DNA of 64,000 nt from Fallopia convolvulus (lineage: Eukaryota > Streptophyta > Magnoliopsida > Caryophyllales > Polygonaceae). Of the stretch, positions 11,346 through 25,439 are shown piece by piece. A model generated the notes under the pieces. That model was not told the DNA's origin. It searched no databases and saw only the letters and a program-made list of their open reading frames with translations. The stretch covers positions 47,577,427 to 47,641,426 of the forward strand of contig OZ024725.1 in NCBI GenBank assembly GCA_964016875.1, in the 5' to 3' direction. Position 1 is the first letter of the stretch; the number at the start of each line of letters is the position of its first letter. Both the position numbers and the translations under genes were made by a program.

Positions 11346-14300
11346 ATGCTAGCAACAAATGTCCAGGCTACAAGAAATGCTCCCAACACTTATGGACTAG
11401 TGCAGAAACCAAAAACCAGTCCTTCAAAAAGCGAAATGATTGTTTTTGTGCAATGCAAAACGAAGTCGTTTCAGTGTCCTGAACCCGGTTCTATGAGGCC
11501 TCCACTTGCCTGCAGGAAGCCGATCATCTCTCAAGCTCTCCTTGATCACATCGAGGCTCCTCTTTCCAGTAACCCAATACCATCAACCCAAAAGGTTTAT
11601 ATAATCATATTAAATTAAGTACATGATTCTTGTTTATTGAAATAAATATATATAATTGACTCTTTTCTGATGGATGTAGAGAGTCTTTCCTTTTGGCAAA
11701 GGGAGGAGCGAGGGCGACAAGAGCATGAAACATTTGGTATCTTAATTTCTCCTCTGCTTATGTCAGTTTCACTTATGAATCATTTACTCAAATTGGGTTA
11801 ACACAAAACAGTTTTAGGCTTTTAGCCTTTTATATAGTATTTTTTTCTATTTTGTATGATTTATTGACCATTTTGGCATATTGATTTGTTGTAGTTGGGA
11901 GGAAAAGGTGCAAATTTGGCAGAGATGTCAAGCATAGGATTATCAGTTCCACCTGGTTTGACCATTTCCACAGAAGCTTGTCAAGAGTATCAGGAGAATG
12001 GGAAGAATTTACCAGATGGACTCTGGGAAGAAATCTTGGATGAACTAAAGTGTGTTGAGGAGGAAATGGGTGCTTATCTTGGTGATCCTTCAAGGCCACT
12101 ATTACTATCTGTTCGTTCTGGAGCAGCGGTATATATATGTAACTACATACAGATATTTGACATGTGATGATACATGTAAATTTCATTGTTTTCTTTCTGT
12201 TACTAAGATGATATTACACTAATGTAAATCTGCAGATATCAATGCCAGGAATGATGGACACAGTCCTTAATCTTGGGCTTAACGATGAGGTTGTAGCGGG
12301 TTTGGCTTCAAAGAGTGGGGAGCGTTTTGCTTATGACTCGTATAGACGCTTCTTGGACATGTTTGGTGGTGTTGTGAGTAAATGAAATGCCCAACTTAGA
12401 AGGAAGAATTTGTTCTTTTCTTTTTACAGCTTAAAATTCTAAATCATAAGATTACATTTGGTTTTTGTTGATTGAAGGTTATGGGAATTCCACACTCATC
12501 ATTTGAGGAGAAGTTAGAAAGCTTAAAGCTAGCAAAAGGGGTTGATCTTGACACTGAGTTGAGTGCTTCTGATCTCAAAGAGTTAGTGGGTCAGTACAAG
12601 AAAGTCTATCTTGAAGCTACAGGCAAAGAGTTTCCTTCTGGTAATTGAATTGAACACATTGCCAACGTTGAATGTCTCTACATAAGCATCTTCTTGTTAC
12701 ATGACCAGCTTTTGTTGAAATTAAAACTGTAGATCCAATGAAGCAACTGTTGCTGGCAATCCAAGCAGTTTTTGAATCATGGGAAAGCCCAAGGGCTAAC
12801 AAGTACCGAAGCATCAACCAAATAACTGGATTGAAAGGAACAGCGGTTAACATCCAATGCATGGTGTTTGGAAACATGGGAAATACTTCAGGAACAGGTG
12901 TTCTGTTCACTAGAAACCCAAGCACCGGTGAGAAGAAATTGTATGGAGAGTTCCTTATCAATGCACAGGTAAACACATTAATTTCTTCAATCAAAACTTC
13001 AATCTCAGAGTCTGCATTATCCGGTGTGATCCAATCAGACCCTTGTACAATCTCAATGATGTTATTATATGAATAGGGAGAAGATGTGGTTGCTGGTATA
13101 AGAACGCCTGAAGACATTGAAGCCATGAAGAGATGCATGCCAGAGGCATACAAGGAGCTTGTGGAGAATTGTGAAATTCTTGAAAGGCATTATAAGGATA
13201 TGATGGTAAACCATTCATTTATTTAGTAGTAAAAGTTTATCTCATAAGGTTTTAGTACCCATTTTTCTAGTACTTTATGAGCTAAATGATTTTTCATACA
13301 CAGGATATCGAATTTACTGTCCAAGAAAACAGGCTTTGGATGTTACAGTGTAGAAGCGGTAAGAGGACAGGGAAAGGGGCAGTGAAGATAGCTGTTGACA
13401 TGGTTAATGAAGGACTTGTTGACACTCACTCTGCTGTGAAGATGGTGGAGCCTCAACATTTAGACCAGCTTCTTCACCCACAAGTACATGCATTTCAAAC
13501 TGAAAAATCATGCCTTAAAGTACATCATATAAGACTTCTTGTTTGTGTTCATGTTTCTAAGTTAGGAAATTTGCTGTTTCATCAGTTTGAAGATCCATCT
13601 GCTTACAAAGACGAAGTAATTGCAACTGGCTTACCAGCCTCACCCGGTGCAGCTGTAGGACAAGTCGTGTTCAGTGCTGAAGACGCCGAAGCTTGGCACT
13701 CTCAAGGAAAGAGTGTCATTTTGGTATGTAATATGATATAACAGCCTCCATACTTTTTTTTTGTACTAAGAATGACACAATAATCTTTTAACCCAACCCT
13801 TTGCAAATTTGACCCCGGCCCGACAAAATGAGCATGTCACATGTTCATGTTGCATATACTAAGCGGTTACTTTAGCAAAGTGTCTATTAAAAAGGGTTAG
13901 TTTTTCTAAAACCCCATTTTTACAACATAAGATTGAATTCAAACTTTCGAATTTTTTTTTTTTGAAATTTTCGAATAGGTAAGGATGGAGACGAGTCCAG
14001 AGGACGTTGGTGGGATGCATGCTGCATCAGGGATCTTGACAGCCAGGGGAGGCATGACGTCTCATGCAGCGGTTGTAGCCCGTGGCTGGGGAAAGTGCTG
14101 CGTTTCTGGTTGCTCGGATATCAGAGTTAGCGACGCTGACAAGGTTTAATGTAAATTAATGGCAGTTTGCTGACTTAGGAGGTTGTCAAGCATGTCTTTT
14201 TAGTATGATGAACTCATGTTGATTTTTCAGGTTCTTTTGGTTGGTGACAAAATGATAAATGAAGGGGAGTGGATTTCACTGAATGGTTCTACAGGTGAGG

Positions 14301-16534
14301 TCATATTAGGAAAGCAACCTCTTTCTCCTCCAGCTCTTAGTGGTGATTTGGAGAAATTAATGACTTGGGTGGATGAGATTAGATATCTTAAGGTGCAGAT
14401 TTTTCACTTCTTTGTTGTTTCTTTGTTCTACATATAATGAAACATGTTACTGACGGCGAACTATACTTAGGTTATGGCAAATGCTGACACGCCCGAGGAT
14501 GCATTGGCTGCAAGAAACAATGGAGCAGAAGGAATTGGACTTTGCAGAACAGAACACATGGTAATGAGCAAACACCTTATGATTCTATTATAGTGCTATT
14601 CGAGATTTGAGGATGGTAAATTACCGTTTCATGTTATTTTGGTGTAGTTCTTTGCATCAGAGGAGAGGATCAAGGCGGTTAGAAAGATGATTATGGCATC
14701 AACACTTGAAGAGCGAATAGAAGCACTAGACCAGTTGTTGCCTTATCAAAGATCCGATTTCGAGGGCATTTTCCGTGCCATGGATGGTATGTCCTCCTCA
14801 TATTAATGCAATATTATGCGTTATCAGGCGGATTTGTAATCAATTGGTTATATTGATGGGGATTTTAGGACTTCCTGTGACAATTCGGTTGCTAGACCCT
14901 CCATTGCATGAATTCCTTCCTGAAGGAGACATTGAACAGATTGTTGGTGAGCTGACACTTGAGACTGGTGTAACAGAAGATGAAGTCTTTTCTAGGATTG
15001 AGAAATTATCTGAAGTTAATCCCATGCTTGGTTTTAGGGGCTGCAGGTATCTTCTTTTTCATAGAGATGAGATTTAAAAAAAAAACAGATAATTTATTAA
15101 ATTGTGTCTATTATATGTTTATCTTTCTTTTTACCATTGACTAGGTTAGGAATATCATATCCAGAGTTAACAGAGATGCAAGCGAGAGCAATCTTTGAAG
15201 CTGCCATTAGAATGAACAACCATGGAGTAAAAGTCATCCCTGAAATTATGGTACCTCTTGTTGGAACACCTGAGGTACGATGTGGGTTCTTGGCATTTCA
15301 ATCATTTACACACTCAAAGATGAGCAGAAAACCATGCAAAAATGATATTAAGTAGCTTTGAACAAGAGTTAATGGAATGTAAGATAATAACAGGAATTAG
15401 GGCATCAAGTGAGGTTGATTAGGAGTGTAGCAGACAAGGTATTTGCTGAAACAAATTCCTCATTAACTTACAAGGTGGGGACAATGATTGAGATCCCAAG
15501 GGCAGCTTTGGTTGCAGATGAGGTATTTTTTCATGCCAATTAATATCTATGTTCTTCTGAATTCTTCACATAGTACTATGTTAGAAATTTTCATCTAGTT
15601 AGCTTCATTACATGAAGATAGCTTCTTGTTTGGAAAACATCAGACAAACATTTGAGCACAGTTGCTAACTTTGCTAAGCTTCGTTACTGGGTAATTGACT
15701 AATAAATTTGACATGGTAGCCATGAAGATATTTCTAAATGACGACTGAGTAATTATGGTCAAGCATTAGGCTCTCTAATGGGATTTTCCTAATTTTTATC
15801 ATAACAAAAATGTATGGAACTATTTTGTTGGTGATAGATTGCGAAGGAAGCAGAGTTCTTCTCCTTCGGTACAAATGACCTCACACAGATGACATTCGGG
15901 TATAGCAGAGATGATGTCAGCAAGTTCCTCCCTATGTATTTGTCAAAAGGCATTCTTCAACATGACCCATTTCAGGTTAGTTCTCTAATCTATGACATCT
16001 TTGAAGCAATAAGCTATAAAGCCACTTCATTACTCGCATAAATCACCTGTGTAACAAAAATGTGCTTTCAGGTCCTTGACCAAAGGGGCGTCGGTCAACT
16101 GATCAAATACGCAACAGAAAAGGGTCGCATTGCAAGGCCTAATTTGAAGGTAAAAAGATCCACTAATCCTTATAATAACTTCACGCTAACCAGAGAATCA
16201 GACTCCCATATTGAAAGACTTGTTTCCATGTTCAATTTCCCAAGACTAAAAAAGAAGTCAATTGGGCAGGTTGGAATATGTGGAGAGCATGGTGGAGAGC
16301 CTTCATCTGTGGCATTCTTTGCCAAGGCAGGACTTGACTATGTTTCTTGTTCACCATTCAGGTTCAAAAATTCCCTTGTGCTTACTATAACATAAACTTC
16401 ACTTTCTTCTAGCGTCTTCTTTCAAACATACTTTTAGCTTTCATTTTTGACATCTAATGTTAGTTCATGGTCCTTATTATAGGGTTCCTATTGCAAGGCT
16501 AGCAGCAGCACAAGTTGCCATTGATGGTGCTTGA
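11346..16534 (+). CDS. PPDK: Pyruvate, phosphate dikinase (plastid-targeted form)
   Basis: Converts pyruvate, ATP and phosphate to phosphoenolpyruvate, AMP and pyrophosphate. Twenty coding exons: 11346-11594, 11680-11736, 11895-12128, 12236-12373, 12478-12640, 12733-12968, 13077-13205, 13304-13483, 13586-13723, 13979-14143, 14231-14392, 14471-14560, 14648-14786, 14869-15046, 15145-15274, 15394-15522, 15838-15975, 16072-16149, 16270-16361, 16483-16534. They total 2,877 nt (958 aa), normal for the plant enzyme, with all phases consistent. Residues 1 to about 80 look like a Ser/Pro/basic chloroplast transit peptide. The nucleotide-binding domain starts at VFPFGKGRSEG and GGKGANLAEM. The central GGMTSHAA holds the phosphocarrier His537 and, two residues before it, Thr535, the site used by the PPDK regulatory protein. 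The C-terminal PEP-binding domain has FGTNDLTQM and GICGEHGGEPSS with catalytic Cys915. No stop or frameshift: it looks functional. Expression class (C3 housekeeping or stress) cannot be told. Confidence 0.97.
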
Positions 16535-17138
16535 GGTTCACTGGTCTTCTTGTGCAGTGTAAATACTTGTTTTCAAACATCATCATAATCACATTTATAC
16601 TTGGGGAGTTGTAATCAGAAAGTTGTGATAAATGACAATCGCTATAATACAGCATGGATTTATACCTAATCCTTTGGAATCCAATAATGTGTAATTTACT
16701 ATTACACCTCCTAAATTGTACCCCCCTAATATTGTATATCTTGTAATTATCTACTGTAATGATCATTGACTTATGAATGAAGTCTTGTAAAGTACAAAAA
16801 TAGTGAAATGTTATAAGAATTAAGAGCAACATTTCTCTCTTTTCTCTACTACTATTACAACTCGCCTCTCCCAAGTTCTAGTTTAGAGTTTTAGGTCTTT
16901 AGTGGTCTGTTTAAGTACTACAAGGTACACGTTACTAACTAATTGTAGTTCCAAAGAAGATCAACTTTATATTCTCAGATTGGTCACCAAGTACTATACA
17001 GACTCAAAAGTATTAGTAATTTAGATCAAACTAATTGCTCCCCGTGAAACTAATCCTCCCTGGGATAAGATTGCATGTAGAAATGAGGATAGTGACAGCA
17101 TAGGGAGAAAAAAAGAGGATTTTGAAGGTGAGCCAACA
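16535..17138. other. Convergent intergenic spacer
   Basis: Separates the 3' ends of PPDK (+) and the RH58-like helicase (-). It must contain both 3' UTRs. No other gene is visible; the 128-codon minus-strand open stretch has no recognisable motif. Confidence 0.6.
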
Positions 17139-20100
17139 TTATAAAGACAGTGCTTGACTATTAAATTTCAATTCATTTTCGAATCTTTGCAACACAAAAC
17201 GCTCTTCTGGCGCTATCATGCTTGTGACAATAAACTTATCATCTGAAAATGGTTTCCTACCTGTCCTCCCAGCTCGATGTAGATAGTGTACTGCAGTCTT
17301 TGGCAGATCAAAGTTGTATATATGTGTTGTCTCCGGTAGATCAACCCCTCTGGCTGCTATATCTGTTGCTACCAGAAGATAGCATCCTTTCTTTCTTGCC
17401 TCCTGTATTATACAAAGAAAAGATTATTTTGAACTCACATTAGCAGTGGCTTAGGTTTAGGACAAGTGACGTTAGTAAAATAATTATGACCACAACTCCA
17501 CCAAAGAAGGATAGTTGGAGACAGAAAAAGCATCATCCTCCAGTAAAAAGATGTGGAAATCATTATTGTATGATGTGCCATTGTGCATTCAACTCTATGA
17601 CATGAGATTACGCCAGTTGATGATTTATGAGCGTACACACAAATGGCAGGTGAAATCGTGATAGTTCATGACACGGGGATGGCTAAGAATTAGTTATACT
17701 CTTATCTTTTTGTCCAATTCTCATCAATTTGTAAAAGTTACAGGGTGACAATTAACATGAAGGTATAAGGAAGAAAATTCTCAAATTTTTTTTGAAGAGC
17801 TACAACCTGAAAGTTCTCATATCTATTTTTATTTCTGACAGAGATTTATGCCCAAACAATAAATAAAGTGACATAGAAGTAAGGCTTACTAGTAGAGAAG
17901 CTGCACGAGAATTAATATTCATGTTTTCCTCCAAAAGTAAGACATCTGAATCCTCAAATTTGTTCTTCAAAAGCTCAACTAAAAGAGTTTCTGGTGGAGC
18001 TTCTCCAGTCCTTTTGGACTTTTCAGACTGGTGAAAGATGGAAATATTCATTCAGCTAAAGGATGATTTTCTTTGTGTTAAACATAAGCAAAAAACAGAT
18101 CTTGTGTAAACAGTAGCAACTTATATATTTATCTTTTGGCGGTTTGGAGGGATTATTATTTGCATATCTCACTGGTAGTGTGTGTTCATCAAAGTAACCT
18201 TCATAGGAAGTAGTAGGGCATAGACAATATAAACATCTACGTTTTGATAGCAGAAAGCCATCTTACATAGTTACACGCATGAAAAATCATAGAGCTTTAC
18301 ATGGAACTATTGTACAAAGTACTCCACAGCAACGGGTATCCTAGCCACTAAGAAAACTAAGTACATTTATATACATTAGAAAATTGACACATCAAGAGTT
18401 CATTTAGAAAAAATGAGGAAAAAGAAAGAGAAACAGAATTATTTTACTCAGATGATCTCATTATACTACAGTTTTAAGTCTCGTGAAAAAAGTTAATATG
18501 GGATATTGTTATGGCATTTAAGTCTCAATGCGGGGGAGGGGGATGCATCAAGGAGTCATCATCACTGACCCAGTGAGGCTCCGCTACAGCGGACTCTAGG
18601 GGGTCAAGATGGGGGTACCCCTGCCCAAGGGAAAGGGGGTACGCCCGATAGACCCAAGAAAAACTAAGATTCAGCTATGTGACAATGATAACTGAATTTA
18701 GTTTGAATGCACCAAAATTCATATAGGGACTAAATCCATCTCAAAGGCGGTGTATAAAAGCCAATGAGCATGAGGATGCGCCCCAAATAAATAAAGAAAA
18801 TAAGGGCTCGATGTAACACTTGGATGTTAAGTTAATGACTTAATGACACTCACCAAAAGGCACTTACTACCATACTATCTATGAGTAGAAACATAATGCA
18901 AAACAAAAGTACGCAAAGTCTCTCCTGCAACATCACCCACCCCATCCCCACCTATTAATAGAAGATCACATAGAAAACACGCTTCTGGAATTATTAGAGC
19001 TCGCCTAATCAAATGACACTGGCGCAACTGTGGAATGTTTTTTGGAAAATGGAAACGCAGAGGTACATTTGTGTTCATATTGCTTAAATAGTACGATCTT
19101 GAGAAATAGCAGGCAATTACTAAATACACCACAGAGCTTCATGAAAGGTGAATGGAAAATGGAAACACAGAGGTATATTTGTGTTCATATTGCTTAAATA
19201 GTACGAACTTGAGAAATAGCAGGCAATTACTAAATACACCACAGAGCTTCATGAAAGGTGAAGCTCTAGAATTTACGATTAGCCATACTTTATTCTAAGG
19301 GGATAAATCTACAGCACTGACCTGCTCGTTGACAAAAATTATGGCAGATTCTGGAGCATCAAACTGCAGCAAAGATAGTAATGCTTGAAATCTTTGGTCT
19401 CTATGGCATATCTATAATTCCCGCATGTTTCATAAAATTTAAGAGGAATTTGTTAGTGAATAGAAGATGCAAATTCACAATCTCGAATAGAACTCCAAGT
19501 CATAAGGAAATTTTTTACTCAAATTTGGGTATCTATGTGTGATTTTGTTTTTTTTTTTGTGAGAAGTTTGTAGCAGGAAGAAGCATGAAGATAGTTACAT
19601 CTCTAGAAATATGTTTACAACATTACAAGCCAGAGTTTGTATATGTTTTCGTTTATACAGTCTTCATAAATTTAGAAGAAGCGCTTCAAAGTTCAGAGCT
19701 AGGTCAATTAAGAAGTGTCAAATATAATTCAGATAAAAAAAAATTTGCCATACCATACATCTGTGATGAATGCGAGCAGGCATTGGCTCAACTGGATTAA
19801 CATGAACATGAACAACATCATTCTGCCGAAGACAAGGAACAAAATATGTCAGAACAGAGCACAATAGTGGTCAAAAATCAAGAGATAGTCAATACAGCAG
19901 AGAACAATTATTTACAAAAACCTTGGTCCATTTATGCTGTACGCAGTCTTGTACAAAGCGTCTGTGCTGAGGTATCGATGCACTTGCAAGAACAGTTTGA
20001 CGCACATTGCATGAAGAATAAGTGGTCAGCAGTTTACGCAGGGAACTTACTTGTTTAGAGGAACTGAACAAAAAATCAACCTGTGAAAAGTCCAAAAAAA

Positions 20101-23100
20101 AGCTAAAATATGGATCATTCGGCTCCAGTCATAACATATTGCAAAACTGAAAACAAAATCTGATAATTCTATATACATTATACAAGAAAAATAAATATTT
20201 CCAGTAAAAAAACTATAACAGCAGATGAGCACTAAGGGAGAGTAAAATTGTGTATTATTTGTGCATAGAAAGTTTGTTTAGATATCATGACAGCTGAACA
20301 CTTCTGTGTTATTTGAGGATGAAAAAAAACAAGAAGATAAGGAAAAAAAAAAGATAGAAAACCAAAGTAACGGGAGGAAGGGGGAGAGAACTAGCTACCT
20401 CATCAATTACGAGGACCTGCATTGCATCAAGAGAAAATACATGCTTCTCAAGCATTTGACACAAAATGTCTACTGTGGCCACCACTACTGTTGGGGGTTC
20501 TGCCTGGTTAATTCAAAAACTTGACATATTATGGGTCTTTTCACCTTCCAGGGAAAAAAGTTAAAAAGTTTCTAATCTATAAAAGGAAGAATGATATTAT
20601 ATACTTGAATTTACAGGAACAATAAAACAAATTAATGTTTCTAGAATCAGTCAAAGAATCCAACAGAAAGACAAGGATACAAGAGTCAATGGATGTTTCA
20701 TATTCAGCTAATTGTGCTTATAGTGTCTAAGGATATGACTATGATGATGTTACATGTTTGCTGACAGCTAAGTCTTATTGCGTCCATGGGTATAACGATC
20801 ATGATGATTAACTTGTTATATGACAAATATGATTAAATTTCTAATCTTTTTCTCACAGTGAACATAAATACGGTCAAATAAGTACAACCTTCAGCCAACT
20901 TCTATGCCTTCTCAAAGTTCCTCCATCCAGAAGAGCCATAACAGTGTATGGTTTATCCTGCGCATCAAGGTCTGTAGGCTTTGCAGCTAATAGTCTTGCA
21001 ACTTTGGTGACCTGTTGAGCAGGCAATAACAATTATCAACTATGACGTCTTAGTTCACTTGTGTTAAAATGTTTCAGTATTTGATGATTGTCTTCAGCAA
21101 CATGTTTGTCAGATGTGAATTTTATTGTAAATTATTGGAAAATAACCTACCATATTCCTTACTTTTACAATATATTGGTCACAAAATTTATGGAACAATC
21201 CTTCTTATGAAAAATATATTTAATCACCTTTCCCAAATCCTAGACCTCCCCTAAGCAACTCCTGCTTCCAAAACTCACCACCATGCTCTCTATCCTTTCA
21301 AAGTAACTGATCTAATATCAGGTAATGTCATTAAAGTTCAAAACTGTTGGTGGTGGTGATGGTGGTGTGATGGTATAAAGACTGGGATTCTTTCATTTGT
21401 GTTCTTTTTTATGCAAGCACTCTCATTTTGTAGTTTGGTGGAAAAAAGATGTTCACAAGAGGTGGAAATATTCCTCTGGTTCATACTCATGTTCCTTTTC
21501 CATAATTTGTAACATAAAAAGAGGTTTGAACTGAAATTTGGTGATAAAGTATGTTTATTGATGCCTTTTTCAATCCATAAATTGGTCTTTTTTATACTGT
21601 GACTTTTTTTGTTATTTAGAAAAGGTTAATGCATTTGCAAATGGTGTGATGCGTGTTCACAAACATGTAATGAAAATTATTAGGTGTTGTTATAGTGGTG
21701 TCATTTTACCTTGGAAGGCGCATGACACCTACATAATGCTCACACAAAGGATGACACCCATTCCTTTACCTTACTCTGACATATTTACCATTGGAAATAA
21801 ACCAACCTTACAATTGTTTTGCTCTGGAGGTGTGTAAGGTTAAATAAAAACATATAAACATGTGACTTGGAAGGTTATTGCTACTTTCAATTCACTTTTG
21901 ATTATTTTTGTCAATTAATATGTATCTATCAACGAGATAGTATTGAGCTTATGAATAGGGTGTTGGAAAATCATAATTATCAATTTCTTTTTGGAAAAAA
22001 AAAAAGCACATCGTGTATAATAAGATACTATCAAGCTAGTTGGAGCTCTGTCCATGGCAACATTGTGCTGGTGAGCAAAAATAAAAGAAGACTAGAAAAG
22101 TGGAAAACAAAAAGTGATGCTTTTGGCTTGAAGATTGTTATAATTTTCATTTTAGGTGAAAAAAAAAGGAAAATTATAGCTAAGTGTGTCTTAGTGTAGC
22201 AATGTCATTTTGATTAGTTTCCTTGGATTGCTAGTGTAAGGAAATTATAAACTCTTACTTGCATGCCAAGTTCTCTTGTTGGAACCACAATAACTGCTTG
22301 CACAGCTGACCTTCGACTATTGATCATCGAATTTATCAGGAGAAGGTAAGTCAGGGTCTTCCCTGAACCTGTCTAGAGAAGAAAGCAGAAAAGGTATACA
22401 ATCAAGAAAAGAATATTAGAAATCACAATTCAAACGAATTGTAAATTGAGCATGAGAGGTGCACACCAGAATTAATCCCTTCATATGATTTTCCCAAGAT
22501 GCTTTCTAGATAAGGCTCAAAAAAAGGGACTTAGTGTCAAGGACAAAATGGCAATATTCGGCTTTGCTTCTAACCCAAAAATGTTTTGCCTTTGCTTAGT
22601 TTTAATGAGAGTGTTTTTCTATGAACATCACCTATCTATCCCACAGTCTGTGTATGTTCCCCATCCCAACAATTTATGCCACAAAACAAAGAAAAAAATT
22701 AGAAGAACCAATCTCCACCAAGATTCTCCTAATGAAAAGCAGATTAGAAAAGAAACGGACCTGAGCATGAAGTATGCAATCTAGACCAGAGAAAAGTATA
22801 GGTAGGGCTTGAAGCTGCACGTCAGTCGGTAAAACAAATCCAACCTCTTCCATCCTTCAAAATTAAAGCAGGCAAAATCAGAGCACTCTCTAAACCTGCA
22901 CTACCAATCCTTACCATCCCTACCATTTTTCATTATTATTCAATATTAGATCAGAGAACCTATAATTTTATACTATCACTAGTGAATAACACTGACACAA
23001 AATGTCCCCATCAGGGCACCTATAGTTAAGGACCCAACCAAAAAATCGGGAATAGCTAGAACAATTCCTAGTTTGTTATAATCATACCCTTCCACTTCAA

Positions 23101-24091
23101 TCCAATGAACCTCAAGTATTAGCTGAAGTATTGAACACCTTCATTGAGCTACCACTCTATTGAACTCCCTTAGGCCTTTTCAAGGTAAGAAGGCCAATAT
23201 GGTCATATGAAAAGGAAGTGGAAAAGTCCATGGCAATAGGAGATGAACCAATAAAATGGAACAATTTCCAAAATCCTCTACCAGTAGTACCGTATTTAGT
23301 CCAGCCAAACAGCCCCTAATATAGAGTTTTTCATGGTGTTACTTCCTACATGACACAAGCTAAATTTCCTTGCCCAGAATAATAAGACAATCATGCATTT
23401 ATTTATTTTACTCAATTACAGAAAATTAACATCAAATGCTAAACCATACTTTAGACTTGCAATATACCACGTTTTTAGAGGTCTGTCAACTACAATTTAA
23501 TCCAGAAAAGATAACAGCTAAAAAACGAAAACAAGAGCGCATAACTAGGAGATAACTCAAATTGCAGCAGAAAGCAAATGGCTAATGTAATCAATGACGT
23601 TTTCACACCGTAGAGATGCATATGCTGAACACGAAATAACACAATTCACAAGCCGGTCGATAGAAGTGATTCTCCAATTAGGGATTATAAGCAGAAAGGA
23701 AGCATAAGCATTCAAATAATATCATCAAAATAAAAATTTAACAAGAGAGAAGTACAAATTTTCGTCGTTGCTGTGATCAAGCAAACAAGAGCAAAAGGTA
23801 CCTGGCTAGGACGTGGTCGGGGACGTGACCTTCACAGAGTTTCCTGAGATTCGGGGAGCTTTGAGAATCATCGCCGGTGACTTCTACTGAAGGACGAGAA
23901 GGATTAGGAGAGGCTAGTGGAGCGCCAATCCTTGAGGATGAGGCGAAGAATGTGCGAATTTTGAAGCTGAAGTTTGGAAATGGTTCAGGTTTCGAGAAGC
24001 TTTGCAGAGAGAACGGACAAGAGCGGTTTCCTCTTCTTTCCGGGAAGGAGACGGGCGTTAGAAGGTGGGAGGCCAGCGCAGCGGCAGCCAT
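17139..24091 (-). CDS. RH58: DEAD-box ATP-dependent RNA helicase, RH58-like, chloroplast
   Basis: Minus-strand exons: 23802-24091, 22761-22854, 22259-22372, 20889-21011, 20399-20503, 19922-20080, 19754-19822, 19322-19411, 17890-18027 and 17139-17402, 1,446 nt (481 aa) with consistent phases. The N-terminus is Ser/Ala/Pro-rich and probably a transit peptide. Helicase motifs: Q-motif region with PTDVQLQALP, motif I AQTGSGKT at 127-134 (split between exons 2 and 3), PTRELG at 159-164, motif II DEVD at 241-244 instead of DEAD, SAS at 275-277 instead of SAT, and motif VI HRAGRTGR at 436-443. The DEVD and SAS variants, as I remember the family, are typical of RH58, so I do not read them as damage. 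ATG chosen at 24091 because it has a good context and leads straight into the transit-like region; an upstream GTG is not needed. Expected role: plastid RNA unwinding; the substrate is unknown. Confidence 0.92.
19041..19260. repeat. 110-bp tandem duplication in an RH58 intron
   Basis: The segment ggaaaatggaaacgcagagg starts at about 19044 and recurs at about 19154 with a handful of substitutions; both copies end in catgaaaggtg. It lies inside the intron between the 19322 and 18027 exon boundaries. Confidence 0.9.
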
Positions 24092-24244
24092 GGCCAACTG
24101 CTTCTTCGAGCTCTCACAACAGCAGTTCACACTTCGCAGTAAAATTGTCGAGAGGATATCTTTCCAATTGGGCCCCGCGGATTAATTGAAAATTGGGTTT
24201 ATTCTTGGGCTTGATAGGGCTCATTGAGCCCAATTTGTTTTGGT

Positions 24245-24540
24245 TTAATTTTACCTCCGGTCCGGTCTCGTCTGGCCGGTCCTCGGTCCATGAATTTTAA
24301 ATTCCGGTCTCGATCCGGACCGACTTTTTTAAAATAAAAATAAAAATATAAATTTGTATACATAAATAATATATATATCCGGACCGACATTATATTTTTT
24401 TATAAATAATACATAAATTTCCCAGCCCGAAAGTAGATCGGACCGGACCGGGAAATTCCGGTCCGGTCTTCGGTCCAAAGATTTAGGGAACTTGGTCTCG
24501 GTCCGTCCGGTCCGGTTTTAGATCGTTGCCCACCCCAAGC
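24245..24540. repeat. GGTCCGG-rich element (hAT-like MITE?)
   Basis: Dense runs of ccggtccgg and its complement at both ends enclose an AT-rich centre. The right end reads gttgcccacccc, the complement of the ggggtgggcaac terminus common in plant hAT elements. It starts about 150 bases upstream of the RH58 ATG, so it probably forms part of that promoter. Target duplications were not found. Confidence 0.55.
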
Positions 24541-24624
24541 AGAAATATAACTCGTTCATCTGACAAGTTACTTTTATGTTAGCAGAAATATATTCGAGAT
24601 CTTCTTTCCAGATCTAAGATGGTT

Positions 24625-24740
24625 GATGCGAAGTTCATCTCCAGTCCAGCTGAACCTCACTCTCGGCTCTCTAAATCCGGCGACCCTTTTCCGGATCCTA
24701 CCCTTTACAAGAGTGTTGATGGCACCATAATCTAGCTTAC
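24625..24740 (+). pseudogene. Copia reverse-transcriptase fragment
   Basis: One frame reads VDAKFISSPAEPHSRLSKSG and goes on to DPTLYKSVDGTI. This matches the copia RT tail just before the 'YRSLVGSLQYLT' block. Only about 37 residues survive and it ends in unrelated sequence. Confidence 0.7.
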
Positions 24741-25439
24741 CACAAATAACCGATCAAAAATAAAGATTCGGGGCGTTACTAATCTAGCATGCAATCAAAC
24801 AATATGATACATGCATTCATATATATGGGAAAAGCAATCAACAAAAGCAATTATAAATCAAATTGGATAAGATGGATTAGCCAACAACATTAATTACTCA
24901 GACCGTGAGGGTATTCATGAACAAGGCATAATGCATGAAACCATTCGATAATCATCATGTATTAATTGTACATGAATGAATAAACTAATACGTACATAAA
25001 AATTGAACGAGAAACTATCAAGGTACAAAACTTGCATATGCGTGAAGAAGAATTAAATTAGAGCAATTCATACTGATAACGTATTATAAAATTAGAGAGA
25101 ACATAGAAAATAGAGAGAAATGAGGAATATCAGTAATTCAACCAAATCTTAATCTTTTTCATGAAAATAACTAGAAACTTCACATTTCATTCACAAAAAT
25201 GTGAAGAAAAAAGTTCAAAAGAAAAAAAAAATCCACATTCATTTATAAAACGTTGAAGCCATTTATTTGTATAGCAAGCATCAGTAATTCAACCAAATCA
25301 TTGTATTCCAGTTAATTTACAAATTTCAAAAGTACGTAATAATATATCATACAGCTACAACATGGTCTCCAAAGTCTCTACAGCTTTAAGTTCCCAATGG
25401 ATAGCATAAACTGATCATACACATCAACAATTTCATATA

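Noticed and set aside
21012..22258. Several 60-110-codon plus-strand ORFs inside the third RH58 intron
   Set aside because: No motif, AT-rich codons, and the flanking minus-strand exons show it is an intron.
17139..24091. DEVD and SAS helicase motifs as signs of a dead enzyme
   Set aside because: As I recall the RH58 family, these variants are normal, and all exons and phases are intact.
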